A stretch of DNA of 64,000 nt from Oxyruncus cristatus (lineage: Eukaryota > Chordata > Aves > Passeriformes > Cotingidae), in NCBI GenBank assembly GCA_013399855.1, contig VXAY01002113.1, forward strand, positions 1,385,789-1,449,788, given 5' to 3'. The notes under the pieces are model-generated. The model had not been told where the DNA came from, made no database searches, and saw only the letters and a program-made list of their open reading frames with translations. The position numbers and the translations under genes were made by a program. This document shows positions 37,345-51,200 of this stretch, piece by piece (the first letter of the stretch is position 1; every line of letters begins with the position of its first letter).

Positions 37345-37445
37345 GGAGAGCACCTGACTTGCCAAACATTATGCAGGAAGCCTGAGATGTAATTGGGGTC
37401 TTTAAAGTTCTGAGCTATTAGCATAATGAGTGCATTGCCCTTTTA
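37345..37445 (-). repeat. MIR-like SINE relic, minus orientation
   Basis: The + strand reads TGACTTGCCAAACATTATGC, then AGGAAGCCTGAGATG, then a TTGGGGTCT block, then GTTCTGAGCTATTAGCA. This follows the minus-strand MIR order of GTGACTTGCCCAAGGTCA, then GTGGCAGAGC, then TTGGAACCC, then the CTCTAACCACTA block. Matches are short but in order over about 100 bases. Related amniote SINEs share this core, so the exact family is uncertain. Confidence 0.5.
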
Positions 37446-39949
37446 CAGCAAGCTACAGGTATAGCTTCAGTGTCCCTGTAGATTTATTCCTGAATATTAG
37501 AAACAATAGGCAAAGGAAGGCAGAGCCAAGCTCACAAAAAGTACACTAGGCAAGAAAGAGGCATAAGTGAGTTTTATGAGCAGTAGAATCCAAACCAGTT
37601 GGACAGATTGTTCTGTATAGCACTGGCAGGGCAGCAGAAATTGCTTCTCTGACATACAGGTATAAACAGGATCTTTTATGTTAGATAAACGAGATTTAAA
37701 AATAAATGCTGGTCTTCAACTCTGCAGCCCCATTCACCTGCAGTGCCTGCTCACCACGGGCTGACAGAAATTGCTTTTAGCTGAGAGTGCAGCTCCTCTA
37801 ATCTCTGAGCGTGACTGACCTTCATGGGCAGCCTTTCACTGCACGTGCTGTCTCTCATCATGGGCCACACAGAGCCTCCTGAACCCTGAATCAAGCCAGG
37901 ATTGTCAAAGTAGGAGAGCTGTCACCCACACAAATCACTATTCCACCTGCTCACCACAGTCAGGGTTTCCCGCTCCGTGCGTTGATTGCACTGAATAATG
38001 TCACATAATAATAATTAAAAAAACCCAAACCAACCAAACTTAGATTTCCCAAGCCATTTAAGGCATTTATCGGTTGGTAATTCCAGTTTAAATTAATGGG
38101 AGCAGTGCATCTTAATCCTCCAGAGTTATCTTTGAGAATGTCAGAACAAATCCATGAAATCAAAATGCTCTTTCTGCAAAATCGGAATAATTTTTAAAAG
38201 ACCAAAGCAGTGAGAGACTGTCAATAACATGTTCTGCATTCCTCATGTACGGTACATTTTTCTCCCGTAGGTACAACCAAGCCCTTTCTCAGCAGTGGGC
38301 ACCTCACTTCAAAGGGGGAAGGTTTGTCACACTCCAAAATAAGAACCAAGAAGCCTCCTTTGCTCAATTACTGCATGTAACTGCAACCACATGTTAGCCC
38401 AGCATGGTAGGGGCTTAGCTGGATGTCTAGAATCTCTACAGAAAAGTTCTTGTTCTGAAAAAAAAAAGTAAAAAAAGAATTTGAAAGGAAAACTGATCAC
38501 TTTGCTGTCCCCTCGCTTTGAAGTCACCAAGGAATAAGATGAGGGCAAGTAAAAACTTCACCAAGTAAAAACCTTAAGAGACACAACGTTCTTACTCAGG
38601 CCCTGAACAAGAGCTGAGCTGAAGAGGAAGGCAGTAATTTTGATAGCACAGTTGCCTCCCAGAGGCAGAAAGTCTATGACATTTGTGTCACAGAGCCTGG
38701 TTTCCCCCAAATGCAGGAAGACAAAGCTCCCCGGGGAAGAGCAGAGCTGGGCAAGACAGGAGAAGGAAGAAGGGCAGCCCACAGAGGCAGTTCCAGACTT
38801 CACACCGACTATTTTAGGGTTTCCAGGTGACCCCTTGAAAACCAACTGTAGTGAATGAAAGAAGTTACTGGGTATTGGAGCAGGGAGTTCAACACAGCCC
38901 CAACTTCAAGCAGCGTAAGACCGAGGGTGAAACACTTGTCATTACTGGAACTTCTTGCAGCAGCAGACACACTCAGAGCTGCTCACCTCCACGGCCTCTT
39001 TAGCACCACACTCATCCAATTGTTTTGTCAGCTCAGCTTTTGCACCAACACAAAAGTTTGATAGAGAAGAAATGGATTGCACGTAGCTTTAATGAGATAG
39101 AGCATTACCATGTGCATGAATAAAACTGCTCCATCACCTTGTGTTCATTAATACACCTTAGAGGCTAAACAAAACTCCTTAGGCTGAAACACACTTACTT
39201 TAAATCAACTTGGAGTAAATTGCACAGAGGTCTTAACACATCATAAGATACTGGCTGTGAGATATCAGGGGAGCTCCAGCAGCCACAACCCTTTTGCTCT
39301 CCCAGAAATGCACAGTGTTACTCCGCTTAAAGGAAAGTTGAGAAGCAGCCTAGATTAATGATGCAGAGCTAATTAAAGAGGTAAATAATTGTGGTGATGT
39401 ATCCCTGAACAAAAGAGGCAAAATAGAATGCAGTACGAAATAAGAGGAAATACAGGGGTTTGATTAAACTACATTTCTCAAGGTAGGTAGGACTATAAAA
39501 TGCCAAATATTATATTAATGCAGAGTAGGTTTATTAGACGAGTAAATTATAGCTGAACATAAATCAGATCAAGGGTTTGTTTTCTGCAGCCAATACTATT
39601 ATACTTAATACTTTTAGCTTACTGTTTGAGGGGGGAAAAAAGTTGACCACAACTAATTAGAAGACTCCATTGTCCTACAGGGATGAGATATCTGGGGTGA
39701 AGAAGGCACCTCAGTAGAATTCAGGAAAAGGGCTTGATCCATCTCCTGAAGCAACACACAGGTTGCTGTTAATTGTTTCAATTATTAATGTGGTTTTGAA
39801 GTAAGAATTTCCCACCCAAATTAGGGGAAGGACCAAAAGAGCCTCAGGTGCTCTGTCCCCCCACCCCACCCCACATTTACAAAGGCAGAGGAAAACAAAG
39901 CTCTGTACTGCCAAGGCTCCTTTGCACACAGGTAAACAGGCTCAGCCAC
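37446..39949. other. Non-coding stretch, no gene recognised
   Basis: Only short frames are present. Overlapping frames at 38558-38845 (minus) and 38640-38858 (plus) show no domain. No repeat is recognised. Confidence 0.5.
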
Positions 39950-40450
39950 TCCCTATAAAAACAGGAAATTCATCCATCATATACCAGAGTATCCAGCAGT
40001 GTAACCCAAAGATCTCGGTGTGCTGGTTAGAAATCTATTAATCAAATATTACAACAACCTTAGTTCTTAACATTACATCAACCCTAACTCAACAGCATCA
40101 CCATGGTTACACTTATTCCATTTTAGCCTTGCAGGTGCCTTATCAAGATGTACCAACACAATCTCAGCATTCATTCTGTGTACATTCCAGACAAATAATC
40201 TACCTACCATACCTCCTCAGTTAACACAAGGCCACAATCTCTACTCCTTAATTAACACAGGCCCACAATACCATCTTCTGTGTCAAAAAGCAAGCTATTG
40301 TACATCCTCTCTCCCATAGTCCAATCCCCAATACAAAACAGCAAAGCTCCTAATTAGCTGCCCATCTTAGGGAGCTGCTTCCATCAATTCACGTTCCTGT
40401 ATTGCTAAGAACCATTTTTTTCACCATCAGCAGGACCATTCAAGTCATAA
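39950..40450. other. G-depleted block, possibly an old repeat
   Basis: Over 40021-40380 I count only about 11% G on the + strand, while C is far commoner. The opposite strand is thus rich in G and T. It contains an internal direct repeat of 26 bases at 40213-40238 and 40244-40269 (22 of 26 matching, offset 31). Such strand skew with internal duplication is common in LTR and ERV-derived DNA. I find no diagnostic LTR termini, primer-binding site or pol motif, so the origin is open. Confidence 0.3.
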
Positions 40451-42559
40451 AAACATCCACAACACCCCAGAGAACGAAAACTTATCAGAGCTTTGTCAAA
40501 CAGGTAAAGCTGAAGACACGGTTGGAAAAGTTATTTTAAAGTGACTAAAATAGCTTTCAAACAGCACTAATAAGGGTCTAATCCTAACTGAAGCATCACC
40601 TCTATGCGTAAAGAGGCCCTTAATTATGTAATCTACCAAAGATGGGACAAACTCTCAGACAGTTCAAGCAGACTTTGGTGATTTGATAACTTTCAGTTGA
40701 TTTCTTTTGTGGCTTTACACAGAAATTCACTAAAACACATAGTTTAAAATTGTCAGCATGACTAAAAAGGAGATCCTTGGCTTCAGGATTATTGGGTATC
40801 CCAATACCTTTCAGACTAACCACCCACTCCCCCCAACATTCCTGCCTTTGCACTCCTGTTGCTCTTCACTTGACATATTTCTCTGCAATGTTTCATCTCC
40901 TTGTGACTGTGAATCAGAACGTTCATTATCTGATGATTAAGTTCATAAACACTGATTCAGTCTCTCTTGCTTCATTAAGCTGGTCTGTTTTGCTCCTGAT
41001 TTATTCTACGTCTGCCTGAGACTTCACCTGCATCTCCTGCTCTCAGGCTTCCACAAGTGCTGTACAGGAGGGATGTATCATGTTTGAGTTTTGCAGTTGA
41101 AATGTGTCCTGAATACGTTCTGTAACCCGACTGGGACTAAACAACTACACACCCTAATCTGAGCAGAGTCCCGGAACTTCAGTGAGCTAAATAAAGCTGA
41201 AATAACGCAGAAACACAACGTTTTATTTGATCCTAATCTTTTTATTCTCAGGAATTATGTTTATTGACTTACTCCTGGTTGGCAGTGCTGATAAAAAGGA
41301 CGGGACATCCCCCTGATCTGACAACTGCAGGGCCCAGATTGGGATGTCTGTCCCCAGGGTTGCTGCTCTGGATTTGATCTGCCACAGCTGATAGCAGAAG
41401 CAAGGCTTGAAACGGACAATTTTCCAGCAATAAGGAAAGGATTACAAGACAAACTACCCTATAAAGCAGCAGGGGAAAAAAAAAAAACAACAAAAAAAGT
41501 ATAGAAATTGAAACGAGCAATAGGAGTTCCGCTGCATTACAAGTATCGGTAAATTAAGGCTTCCAATAAAAAGCTCAACCCAAGGAGTGTTATTTATCAG
41601 GGAACATCTGTTTGGCTGACCACTATCTGTGCTAGTGCTGCCTGACATGAATACTTATAGAAAGGAACACAGCCTGGCTCGGCACCAGAACAATGTCTAT
41701 TAGTGTGCTCCTAGGAATGAGTGAATATATCCCTCACACTGTACTGGGTAGAACGCCTGAATTTCTCTAACACCAGTCTTCTTTCACCATTTCATCCCTG
41801 TACTTCAGCCCAGAAACACTCCCCAACTTCATATTTTAGGTACCTTGTAATATTTTGGCCTAATCTGGCTCCTAATTCTTTTATCACTTTTCATCCAGCT
41901 TCCCTGATAACTACATAATTCCATTTAAAGCCTTTGGCAAAAACATATCAACATTCTACATCCAACTTGGTCTTTGGTAGCCTATACCTGGAACCTACAA
42001 TACTACCAAGTTGCCAGAGGATTAAGGACTTACATCCATGACTAAGTTCAGCAGTCCATGTACAAGACTGTTGGAAAACAGGTGTAAAGAGAGTGCACAT
42101 TGTCCTAAACGGGAGGGAAAATACTTCAAAACTAAATATCACCAGACTGTAAGATGGATCACTCTGTTCTACATGTCAGAAGGAAACTGGAAATAGGGGT
42201 TTGTTACTCCAGAGTCAGCCTAGAGGGAATAGCCTACGTTTGAATGTGGACTGAAGTTTCCAATTCCCAGTGCTGGAAATCACAGGATATCACTGATTAC
42301 ACAGAGTTTCACTGCTCAGGACTTCAGCTTTGGTACATTCCTCAACTTCTCTTAGACTTTAGACAACTGAATCCCAAACAATCACAGTTGATTATCTGAC
42401 CCAAAGTTTTATTTGACCCTAACCTAAATATAACCATTCAATTACTTTTTTTTTTTCCTAAATACACATTTCAAAGGAACATCACTACGAACTTAAGGAA
42501 CTGCGGGGAAAAAAAAAATTATGCCAGAATCAGCTGAACCAATCAAACATTCAATTCTT
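40451..42559. other. Non-coding stretch, no gene recognised
   Basis: No gene is recognised. At 41470-41500 there is an A-rich interrupted run. The stretch at 41730-41920 is G-poor on the + strand, like the block near 40 kb but less extreme. Confidence 0.5.
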
Positions 42560-43085
42560 TAATTCAAAATGACCAACATTTTTGCAAGCATAAGCAGGTT
42601 AATGAAAAATATCCTCCTCTGTCAGAACTGCTCAGGAGGAAGTAATTCAGAGCCATTTCCACTCGTGGTAATACATAACCAAAAATCAACTGGTATGGAT
42701 TTCCTCTTGTCCAGTAAGAGTTGAGCTCACGCTATTCTGTTAGTGGAATCACAGTCTTCACTGACAGTTATTTTAACAAACTTGCATTCCTGTGGACACC
42801 TATTTATCTCAGTTATTTTGGCCTCGAATATGTGCCATTGCACTGCTTCAGCTGGTACTAAACCTTTTAAATCACATCATAAACCAACTCCACTTATTTA
42901 TGAACTTGTCACGTATTAATTAGATGCCTTCAGTATAATCATTTTTACTAGTAATTTAAGAGCACAGGTAGAGGCCCATCTTCAATGATGTTTTTATCAC
43001 CTATTTAACATCATAAACTTTTGAAAGTCATGCAAATTAACAACTGTCCCTTCTCATGTACACGTGAAGTTATTGTTGCTATATG
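42560..43085. promoter_or_regulatory. AT-rich block with homeodomain- and octamer-like sites
   Basis: A repeat-free, AT-rich block. It includes TATTAATTAG at 42914-42923 (paired-type homeodomain-like) and the exact octamer ATGCAAAT at 43030-43037 (POU-factor-like), with several TAAT cores between. Each motif is short enough to occur by chance. An enhancer is only an inference, and deep conservation would be needed to support it. Confidence 0.2.
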
Positions 43086-44594
43086 GAAGTTAAACAAACT
43101 GCTACCTCACTAAGTAGGTTAAGCATGGACATGGATCCTTCTAGACTATTTTTTCCACTGGCTTCATACATTCACAGGAACTAGAGGGTTTATTTACAAA
43201 GCACCTCACAAGATAGATTCTAAACCTCAGCTATTTTGACTATGTGTTACCCTAAGGTTAAGTATTTTAATTGAAACAAAAGGGGAAAAAAAAATCTGCC
43301 ACTATAACCACACTCAGGACTCCAACACACCTAGAAGGCTTTGGGGGAGCCTCCTACTTGCAAAACACAGGAATATGGAAAAAGGGAACAAACTTCCAAG
43401 CCTACATGCTACAAAATACTTGGGCATCAGTTGTGTTACAGCTTGGCAGCGTCACCCTTGAGACCAGATTCACACATTGCTTTAGTCATGGCAATAGTTC
43501 CAGCTGAAATCAATGGGAATGGCAGCATTTCCTCTCAGGATTAAGTCAGGCAGACTCCTTGCCTTGGCCTTACAGTCCTGTTATCCTCAGTCTTGTGGAA
43601 TTATTTATGTCAGTTTAAAAACAATACTAAGTGCAGCAGAACGATAACACTGTTCCATAAATGAGGGTATGAAGCACAGGGCAGTACAGATCTATCCCAA
43701 GCCATCAGAACTGTTCTATCTTCTGTGGATGATAATTCCTTTTATGTGTCCTGATGGCAGGATCAGACTATTAACTTCTGCCATCTGTGTGTAGCTTGTT
43801 CCTTATCACAGAATTTTGACTACAGACTGTAAACCTCTGACTCAGTGGGTAATACCTGCTGGACTGTGTTGGCAGAGACACTAAATGCCTTTCCCTCTCT
43901 GTATATGCAATGGGGTCAAATTGCATTAAAACCCTCAAACTCTGCCAGACTAATGACTCTCCTTTTTTAATACAGAGCAAGGTAATATTTTATGTATTTT
44001 CATGGACAGTATGCGAAGGTAATTTAAGCTACTCCAGGGACCAGGTAAAATTATTCTCATTTCCACTTGGCACAGCTCAGCTGAGAGGGGTCCTTATGCA
44101 GCCTTCTTCCATAAATCCTTAAGAACCATACATCCAAGCCTCAGGTTAAGTCAAAGAGCTTTTTTTTTTTCCCCCTCCAAAAATACTTGTTAATCCTTGA
44201 CTCTTTTATGGCACAGTTCCTAAATCTGAGGCCTTCTAAGCTTGTAATCTCAGATTTACCAGCCTACTGAAGGAGTATCACAACAGCCACTACAACAGAT
44301 CATATACTAACACCCCTTTAAAAGCAGCAAAAAAAGTTTAAGCATCTTTTCCTGCAAGTTTCAGGCAGAGCCATTCCTTCCTTCAGGTGCAGTTCCTATC
44401 CAAATGCTTTTCTGCATTTTGGCCCCAACCAACAAATCCCACCACACCATCCGGGGACCTCCGCTGGGTTTCTTTAATGTTGAACCCTACAGGGTGCTAA
44501 ACAGAGTCTCAAGTGTTAAATGAATTGAAAATCACCTGGACTAACTGCAAAAGGACTGGTAGTGATGGGAAAGCCCCAGTCCGAGTTCCACAGG
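43086..44594. other. Non-coding stretch, no gene recognised
   Basis: No gene is recognised. A T run followed by C lies at about 44160-44177. A phrase around 43508-43520 reading AAATCAATGGGAATG resembles an old amniote repeat, but it is too short to assign. Confidence 0.5.
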
Positions 44595-44949
44595 TCACCT
44601 GCACAGGCAGGACAAATTCCCCACCTCAGCTCGGTTTGGGCAGCCTGACCCACAGTCAGGAAGGTCTCGAGCCATGATCATTACAACACCCAGCGGGCAG
44701 AAGCCAACACTGGTCCCAAGGGAGAGCTCCAACCAGCAGGAATCCTGCACATTACCTGCCCTGTCATTCCCAGCAAGACTGGCCATCTGTCTCAGGGACC
44801 ACAGCGCCGAGCGGGGCCAGGCGAGCCCGTCCGGCACCCTCGCCTTCACACCTCAGAAGGCCCAGGATGCATTAGGCTCAGTCATAAACCTGCTGCTTGT
44901 CACAGCTCTGGAGGACTGTGCCAGCATAACTGATGCTTTCCTTTAGCTT
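44595..44949. promoter_or_regulatory. GC-rich, CpG-dense patch
   Basis: Seven CpGs fall in 38 bases (44805-44842), with Sp1-like GC boxes nearby, in an otherwise CpG-poor window. Both strands are open here: 90 codons on + (44674-44946) and 84 on minus (44595-44849). Neither translation is recognised, and no flanking splice sites stand out. It could be a short CpG island, an exon of an unrecognised gene, or a GC-rich patch with no function. Confidence 0.3.
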
Positions 44950-47900
44950 ATTGTGTTGGTTAAAATCAGAGCTCATTTCTAGCTCCTCCAAAATTAACTT
45001 CGATGACAGCGTGGCATTTCTAACCGGAGAGTATTTAGTGTCTCTCTCAAAATCTCCCCTGACTTCCTGAAAGGCTTCATACTTCACATTAAACTAAAAA
45101 TCAATGAATTTATTTTTTTTAGATTACTACTTCAAAGGCAAGTAATACTCCAGTAACTTAGATGAGGTGGAACCAATGGGATCTCAAACAGAAGCAAAGG
45201 AAGCAGAGTTTGGCCCACAGTTAAAATTAGGCAAGGTTAATAAAACTCAGCTCTGACTTGGCCATCTATTCAGGGAGCTGTGACAATGCATCAACTCATT
45301 TAGAGCTCAGTACTGCAGGGCTCTCTGTGTCGAGGTATATGAAGTCAGTGGGAGGTGAAAATATTTAGTAGCTCAAACATATGCAGTCTGTCAGCACTGA
45401 GCTGTGCAGGCTTCTCAGCTGGGGACTAGCAAGGACCTCCAAGATGCAGACATAGCAGATTTCTCCTTGATGAGGTTGAAATTACATTCAACCTCTTCCC
45501 CTCTCTCTACCAGGTTACATCCTTACTTCAGAAGGAAGCATTCCAGCAGTCCAATCTACAACCTGTTTTAGCCACGGTGTAACATAGGAACTCTTCTCAC
45601 TTTTGCTGTTTTGCTATCTGTAGCAGTGTCTGGAATGACCCCAAATGAAAATCCAGTTCCAGCAGCTATCACTTCAACAGGAGGCACAAAGGTTGCATTT
45701 AACTCTCCTTTACCCTCTCTCAAGTCAAGTGAGCTTCCTAATCATTTAAGTGATAATTAAACCCAGGTAGAGCAAGCAGGTAATTTCCCAGGCAATCCAA
45801 CCTTAGTGTCAAATTAAGTAGCCTCCTCATCGTTGTGCATATTTGTCGGGATGTTAATGATTCATTTGAAGACAGTGTGAAATGGCTTCACTCCAGTGGC
45901 TGATTCCTGTGGCTCTTACTCTCACCACTGAAATCAGCACGTGCCATTTCAGTATCTTTCATATTACTCAGAGGTCACGTCTGTGCACTCAGAGACACCA
46001 GAAGATACTTCTAAAATCCCTAAGTCTTTACGTAAATTTATTTTCTTCCACCATTTCCTGCTGGTTCCCTTCAGGACACGTATGGAAGTGTCAAAGTGTT
46101 TGTGGTTCAAGGTATCTTCAGCCTGGTCCACGTGGGCAACAACTTCACATCAGAAGACATTTGTTTCTTCCAACTTCTTCTACCCTATGTATTGAAATTT
46201 TTTAAGAAAATAGGTAGAAGGGGGAAAGAACAAGAAGGAAAAACTTCCTTCTGGCTTCAATCCCTCTGAACTTTTGTGAAGCACACAGTAGGAGCAGTGG
46301 CCTACCTGAGAAAACAATAGATCAAATTCCTCCATTTCCTTGATGAATGGCCAATAACTGGTGAGTCAAACCCAGAGACTGTACCAGCATTAAATTAAAC
46401 CTGAAGGACACTACAGGACTTGGGTCACACCATAAATCAGGGGGGGAGAAAAAAAAAATCATTCTTTGCTCCACTCAGATTTGGATTTACATAGGAGCCA
46501 AGTTTTACAAGGGAGCTGACCTTGTCTTCTATCAAGACAACATCTGCCCTCCTACCAATAGATCCAGAAGCTCAAAGCAGGAATTGATCTTCTGTAGTTC
46601 TGGGTATTATGTCAATCTGTCTGGAAGAAGGGTAAAAGGTTTTCTCCTATTCCTTCTTAAAACAAACATTCTTAAATCATACGAAGAAGTTTCCAACAAT
46701 TAATAGCCAGTCAATTTTCAGTCTTATACCTGAACTAGTGAATAAGGCAAAGCAAACTTTGATTAGGACTCAATCAATAGGGTGGGCACAGCATAGAAAA
46801 GGAGTGGAGCTCGTCTCTAGTTCGGCTTAGAGGGCCTGTTATTTGAAGTTGTCTTTCAGATAAACCCTTCTTAGCAGGCTCAAATCTAAAGCCTGTTTTA
46901 TTTCTCATCCCTCAAAGACTAGGTGACCCAGTCTAAAGTTTCCAAAACTTTTCATTGTTTGTGAGCCTTTGATTCAAGGCACATTGACCAAGTCTTCAAA
47001 ACTACTAAAACAGCTACAGCCAAAAATGAAGTGGTTTTACAAATATGAGATCTCAACTATTCTCTTGAATTCCTGAAGGCTCCAAGCCAGTCAGCTTCTC
47101 ACGTGGTACAAATGCAATGTGTGATAGAAAGACTTCAGAGTAGTGAACATCCTTCCATTTGTCAGATTAAGGGCATTCCTAAGAGGATTTGCTAGATAAA
47201 TTAATTCTGAGCGATCACCTCTGGGCTGCTGTAATGGGCTTAAGGAAAGATTTTTTTTTTAATGTTTTGTCCTTTTCATAGAAATTATTTAATCAGTAGC
47301 TATTGCCAGCTGTGTTGAGATCCAGTCAAACTGTCTAAAAATTACCATGGCTTCCTTATTTTATATAACGTCAGTCTTAAAAGCTCAAAAAGCACGGCAT
47401 GCACAGCTCACCTGCAGGTGGCCTGTGGTACATTCTGCACTACCCCCTTTTCATAAAAGAAATAATCAAATTTTCAGTCTTCATGAAAGCACCAGTCTGC
47501 CTCATTTTTCCCAGCTGTCGTTTGGAAACACCAAAAGGGCTGAATGACAAACGTTACAAGTCCCTGACCCACCAGACTTTGACAGCAGTTTGATAATATT
47601 TTCTCTTTAATCTCACCTCCTGGCAAAAGGTGAACACATTCAGACATTTGTTTCACTATTCTGATCCTGCTGCACCAGCAGCCAAGCCTGCCTTGCACTC
47701 TCTTCTGCACATCCACGTACATCAATAGAGAGAAGCAGCTCACCAGGAAAAAAGGTATATTTAGAAATATTTCCCACCCCCTTCCTCAAGATGTCCTGAA
47801 ATACTGTAACTTATGCTCAACCAAAGAAGCACCTAACAAGACAGGCTGGAACCTCCATGAAGGTGCATCAGTGTGCAGTGTTTTAGAGGCACTGGGAATA

Positions 47901-48200
47901 TTTTCGTGTCAATAATCTCCTAATCTACATCCTGCCCCAGAAGTTCTTAGCTCCAGTCTGTCATGGTTACTGACAGCAATCCTCAGGTTAAGTACAACTG
48001 GGAAGAGGACATTCACACTTGGAGGGCTGTGGAAAAGAAAAAGAACGATCCTACTGAGATTTTTTTTTTCCCCTGCAGAAATGGACATCTGCAAACAACC
48101 TACAGCAAACACAGTCCAATAGCTTTCTGCTTCTGTTGTCCATCCCAGGTCAAAATGACACAGAACTATCTCCTTAAATGGCACATGGTAAGGGCAGAAA
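44950..48200. other. Non-coding stretch, no gene recognised
   Basis: Frames of 107 codons (45882-46205, plus) and 91 codons (47909-48184, minus) are overlapped by others and unrecognised. A good acceptor-like T9-CCCCTGCAG lies at 48061-48079, but no fitting donor follows. Confidence 0.5.
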
Positions 48201-51200
48201 AAAACTTCTAAGAAGCCAGAACTGCTTCAGGCACCGAGTTTGGATTTCTCAAGACACAAGCCTCATAAAAGTCTTTGATCTACACCTTAAGTACCTCAGA
48301 TGTAACAATAGATCTGTGCTCAGTGCAAAGTCCTAAACCAGAGTGTAACATAGACTGAATTTAGGAATCCTTGACAGCAGCGCCATGGTAACCATGCTTC
48401 TGAAGGCAAAATAACACCAACAAATTCAGCTGTAAGGGCCAATAAAATAATAAACCAGAGAATCTTGAGTAAATCACACACCAAACCTGAACTATTGAAA
48501 TTAGACACTGTACCAAGGAATGGCATTCAGATACATAACTGGAAAGGCCCAAGAGAAAAGGGGCAGAGAGCTGAGGGAGCTTGGATTAGAGTATAATAAG
48601 AAAGGCAATATTCAAAAAGGAAATTTTAATCTAAAGGGGGAAACACAATCTGTGTTTATGGCACATCTTCACATCCTAGAGAATGCTGTGTTAGTATTTA
48701 ATAAAAAAAGTATGCAGTACATAAAGACACTGTTGTATGATAAGTAGATAGAGAAAACAGCCATAATATTCTAGTTTCTATTACTGTTATTCTGGGAGGA
48801 ATATTTCCACATGCAATTAACTCTGTTTGCAATATACCAGAGACAAACAAAGGTAAATTGAAAAAACCCAATTAAACTAAAGAACCACAAAGGGCACATT
48901 CAGTGACCAATAAATAACACAAAGTACTGCTGCAGTAGGTTGATGAGCATTGCTGGGTATCAAATGTTGAAGGGAATTCCTGGAATAACAACAGAGGGGA
49001 GATAGAACACTTAATTCATTAGGGGGTTGTGGATGTGACAAGCAAGGGTGTCAGGGCAGCCTCATGGCACAAGTATTGGCTTTTTAGATGAGGTGCGTTG
49101 AGGGCAAGAATCCCACATTCCACAGGTTATTGCAGATTCATTTCTCAGCTGAACAGGAGGGACACAATTGCACTCTTATCCTGCCTCCTGCACTGCACTA
49201 CCAGTCTCTGCTGGATTCACTGCAGCCGCCTCCATCACCCACTTTGATTTCAGTTCAAACAAGCATTTTTGTGTTTTCCCTCACATTCTTTCTCATCCCA
49301 AGGGGGAGGTCTGAAAAAATTCCAACAACATGCCATTGTGTGCCTTCTTTCCTTTATTGCAACGCTCGCAAGCAGGTTTACAACAGCTCGATACAGAACA
49401 CAGGGACAACACAGGTGTTATTTCCTTACTTGCAGAGTTCTTCCTGAGCATTCCCTGACCAAAACTTGCAGCATGCAAGCAGGCAAACAGGAAATTTGTT
49501 CCCTCCCGACTGCAAGGTGCACACTGCTCAGCAGTTTCAGCTCACAGACCTTTTCAGTTTTATTTCTGTCAACAGACCAAACCCTGTTTTCAGCATGAGG
49601 ATGAGGCTTAGGACACTGAGTTTCTTTCAGTCACCTGAGTCTGAAATATTTTCTTTTTGAGCCTTAACAGCAATAACTCCAAACTACGTATATAGCTAAA
49701 GCAAAACAGAAAAAAAAATCTGGCAATTGCAAAGCTATTCCAACAGAGCAGCTTTCAAGTTCAGCAACAGCTCAGTGATGTCCATCTTGGTGGTTCCACA
49801 ACAGTTTTTTGCAGTGGTGGGGGCTGTCAAATACAAACCCCCTCTGTGTGAGCCTTTGAGTGCACTGGTACATGCCTGGAGCTGCAGAGGTACTGCAGTC
49901 ACCAATTAAATGTACACATCTGTCTTGGGGACCAAAATAATTGTGTGCCAGCACCACCAGAGACTCTCCAGCTAAAGAAAAACCTGTGTCTGGTCTCAGT
50001 AGCTCGTCAGACTTTACATCTCCTTACAGGTGAAACAACTACAAAGCAACACAGTTGAACTTGTTTTAAAAACACAATTATGAAGCCAACTAGCAGGGCC
50101 TCTACCTTCTGAATCTAACCCATGTGTCAAGGCATGTATTTACAGTAGTTTGCCTTCATATTTTTACCTGCATAATGTTGCATTACTGAAACATATGGCA
50201 TTGACTTGATTTGTTTGAATTATATGTCTCAGTCATTGTGAAGACCGACATCTACTGTTAAAATGTACTTTAAGATGTATTTTAGTTGTTCTATCTCAGT
50301 AGGTTGTTGGGGGCTCTTTTTTTTTTTTTTGGAATCCTGGTCAAGAGGCTGTGCAGGCAGGTAACTGCCTGTGCAACTTATTTTGGAAACATTTATGTAA
50401 CTGAGTAATAAAGAGGAGTCACAGAGCAAGGGAATATTTCAAACCATGTGAGTGGCAAGGGCCACCACTCTTTTGGAATGTTTTCTCCCAAATCAAAACT
50501 CCCACGGGTTCCAAGAACTCCAAGATGGTCTCTAATGGGTTACAGTCAAAACAATTTCTTAGCCTTCCTAGGTATTATTTGCTATATTAATTTGCGATAT
50601 TAATTAAATTTAGACACATAACTGAAGTCAGACATTTCTAAGAACGTAGGCAAAGTTAATGAGAAAAATCTCAAACTGAATTCTGTGGGCTTTAAATGGC
50701 ACAACAGCTTTGAAAGTACAACAAGATCTCTTTCTGTAACAAACCCTAGATCCTTCTATTATCAGAACTGGAAGTTAAAAGAAAAAATACAAACAGCAAT
50801 AAAGGCATTTTGGCTCTTGAAGGAAAAACGTACAAGCACATCACAGCCTGTTTGGAGTGCTTAACTAACAGGGACAGAGCAGATTAATTTCTATTTACTC
50901 TGCTCAGCATTGGGTCAGCCCCACCTGTTGTATTATCTTGGCTTTATTTTGGGGTCGAGGCATTTCTGCAACATCTTCTTTCTTTTCATCCTGCACAGGC
51001 TGGGTGTGTTGGAATATTTCTACAACAAATATAATCATAATATAAGGTCATGTTTTCTGAGTCTCTTGGTTAGTAGTGAATGGTTTTTCCTTAAAGAGGA
51101 TGTACATAATTTACAGAGCAAGCCTTGTTCAAAGCCTGTTGTCTTCAGCAGCCAACTTGAGCCTGATCAGACAAGCAATTTGAAGTGGGATTTCATGTGA

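Noticed and set aside
43430..43720. Old amniote repeat suggested by AAATCAATGGGAATG
   Set aside because: Too short a match to name a family, and it has no clear borders.
48061..48211. Exon after acceptor-like T9-CCCCTGCAG
   Set aside because: No suitable donor downstream and no recognisable peptide.
48539..48610. CR1-like phrase AGCTGAGGGAGCTTGGATT
   Set aside because: Only about 20 bases resemble CR1, and flanking sequence does not continue the match.
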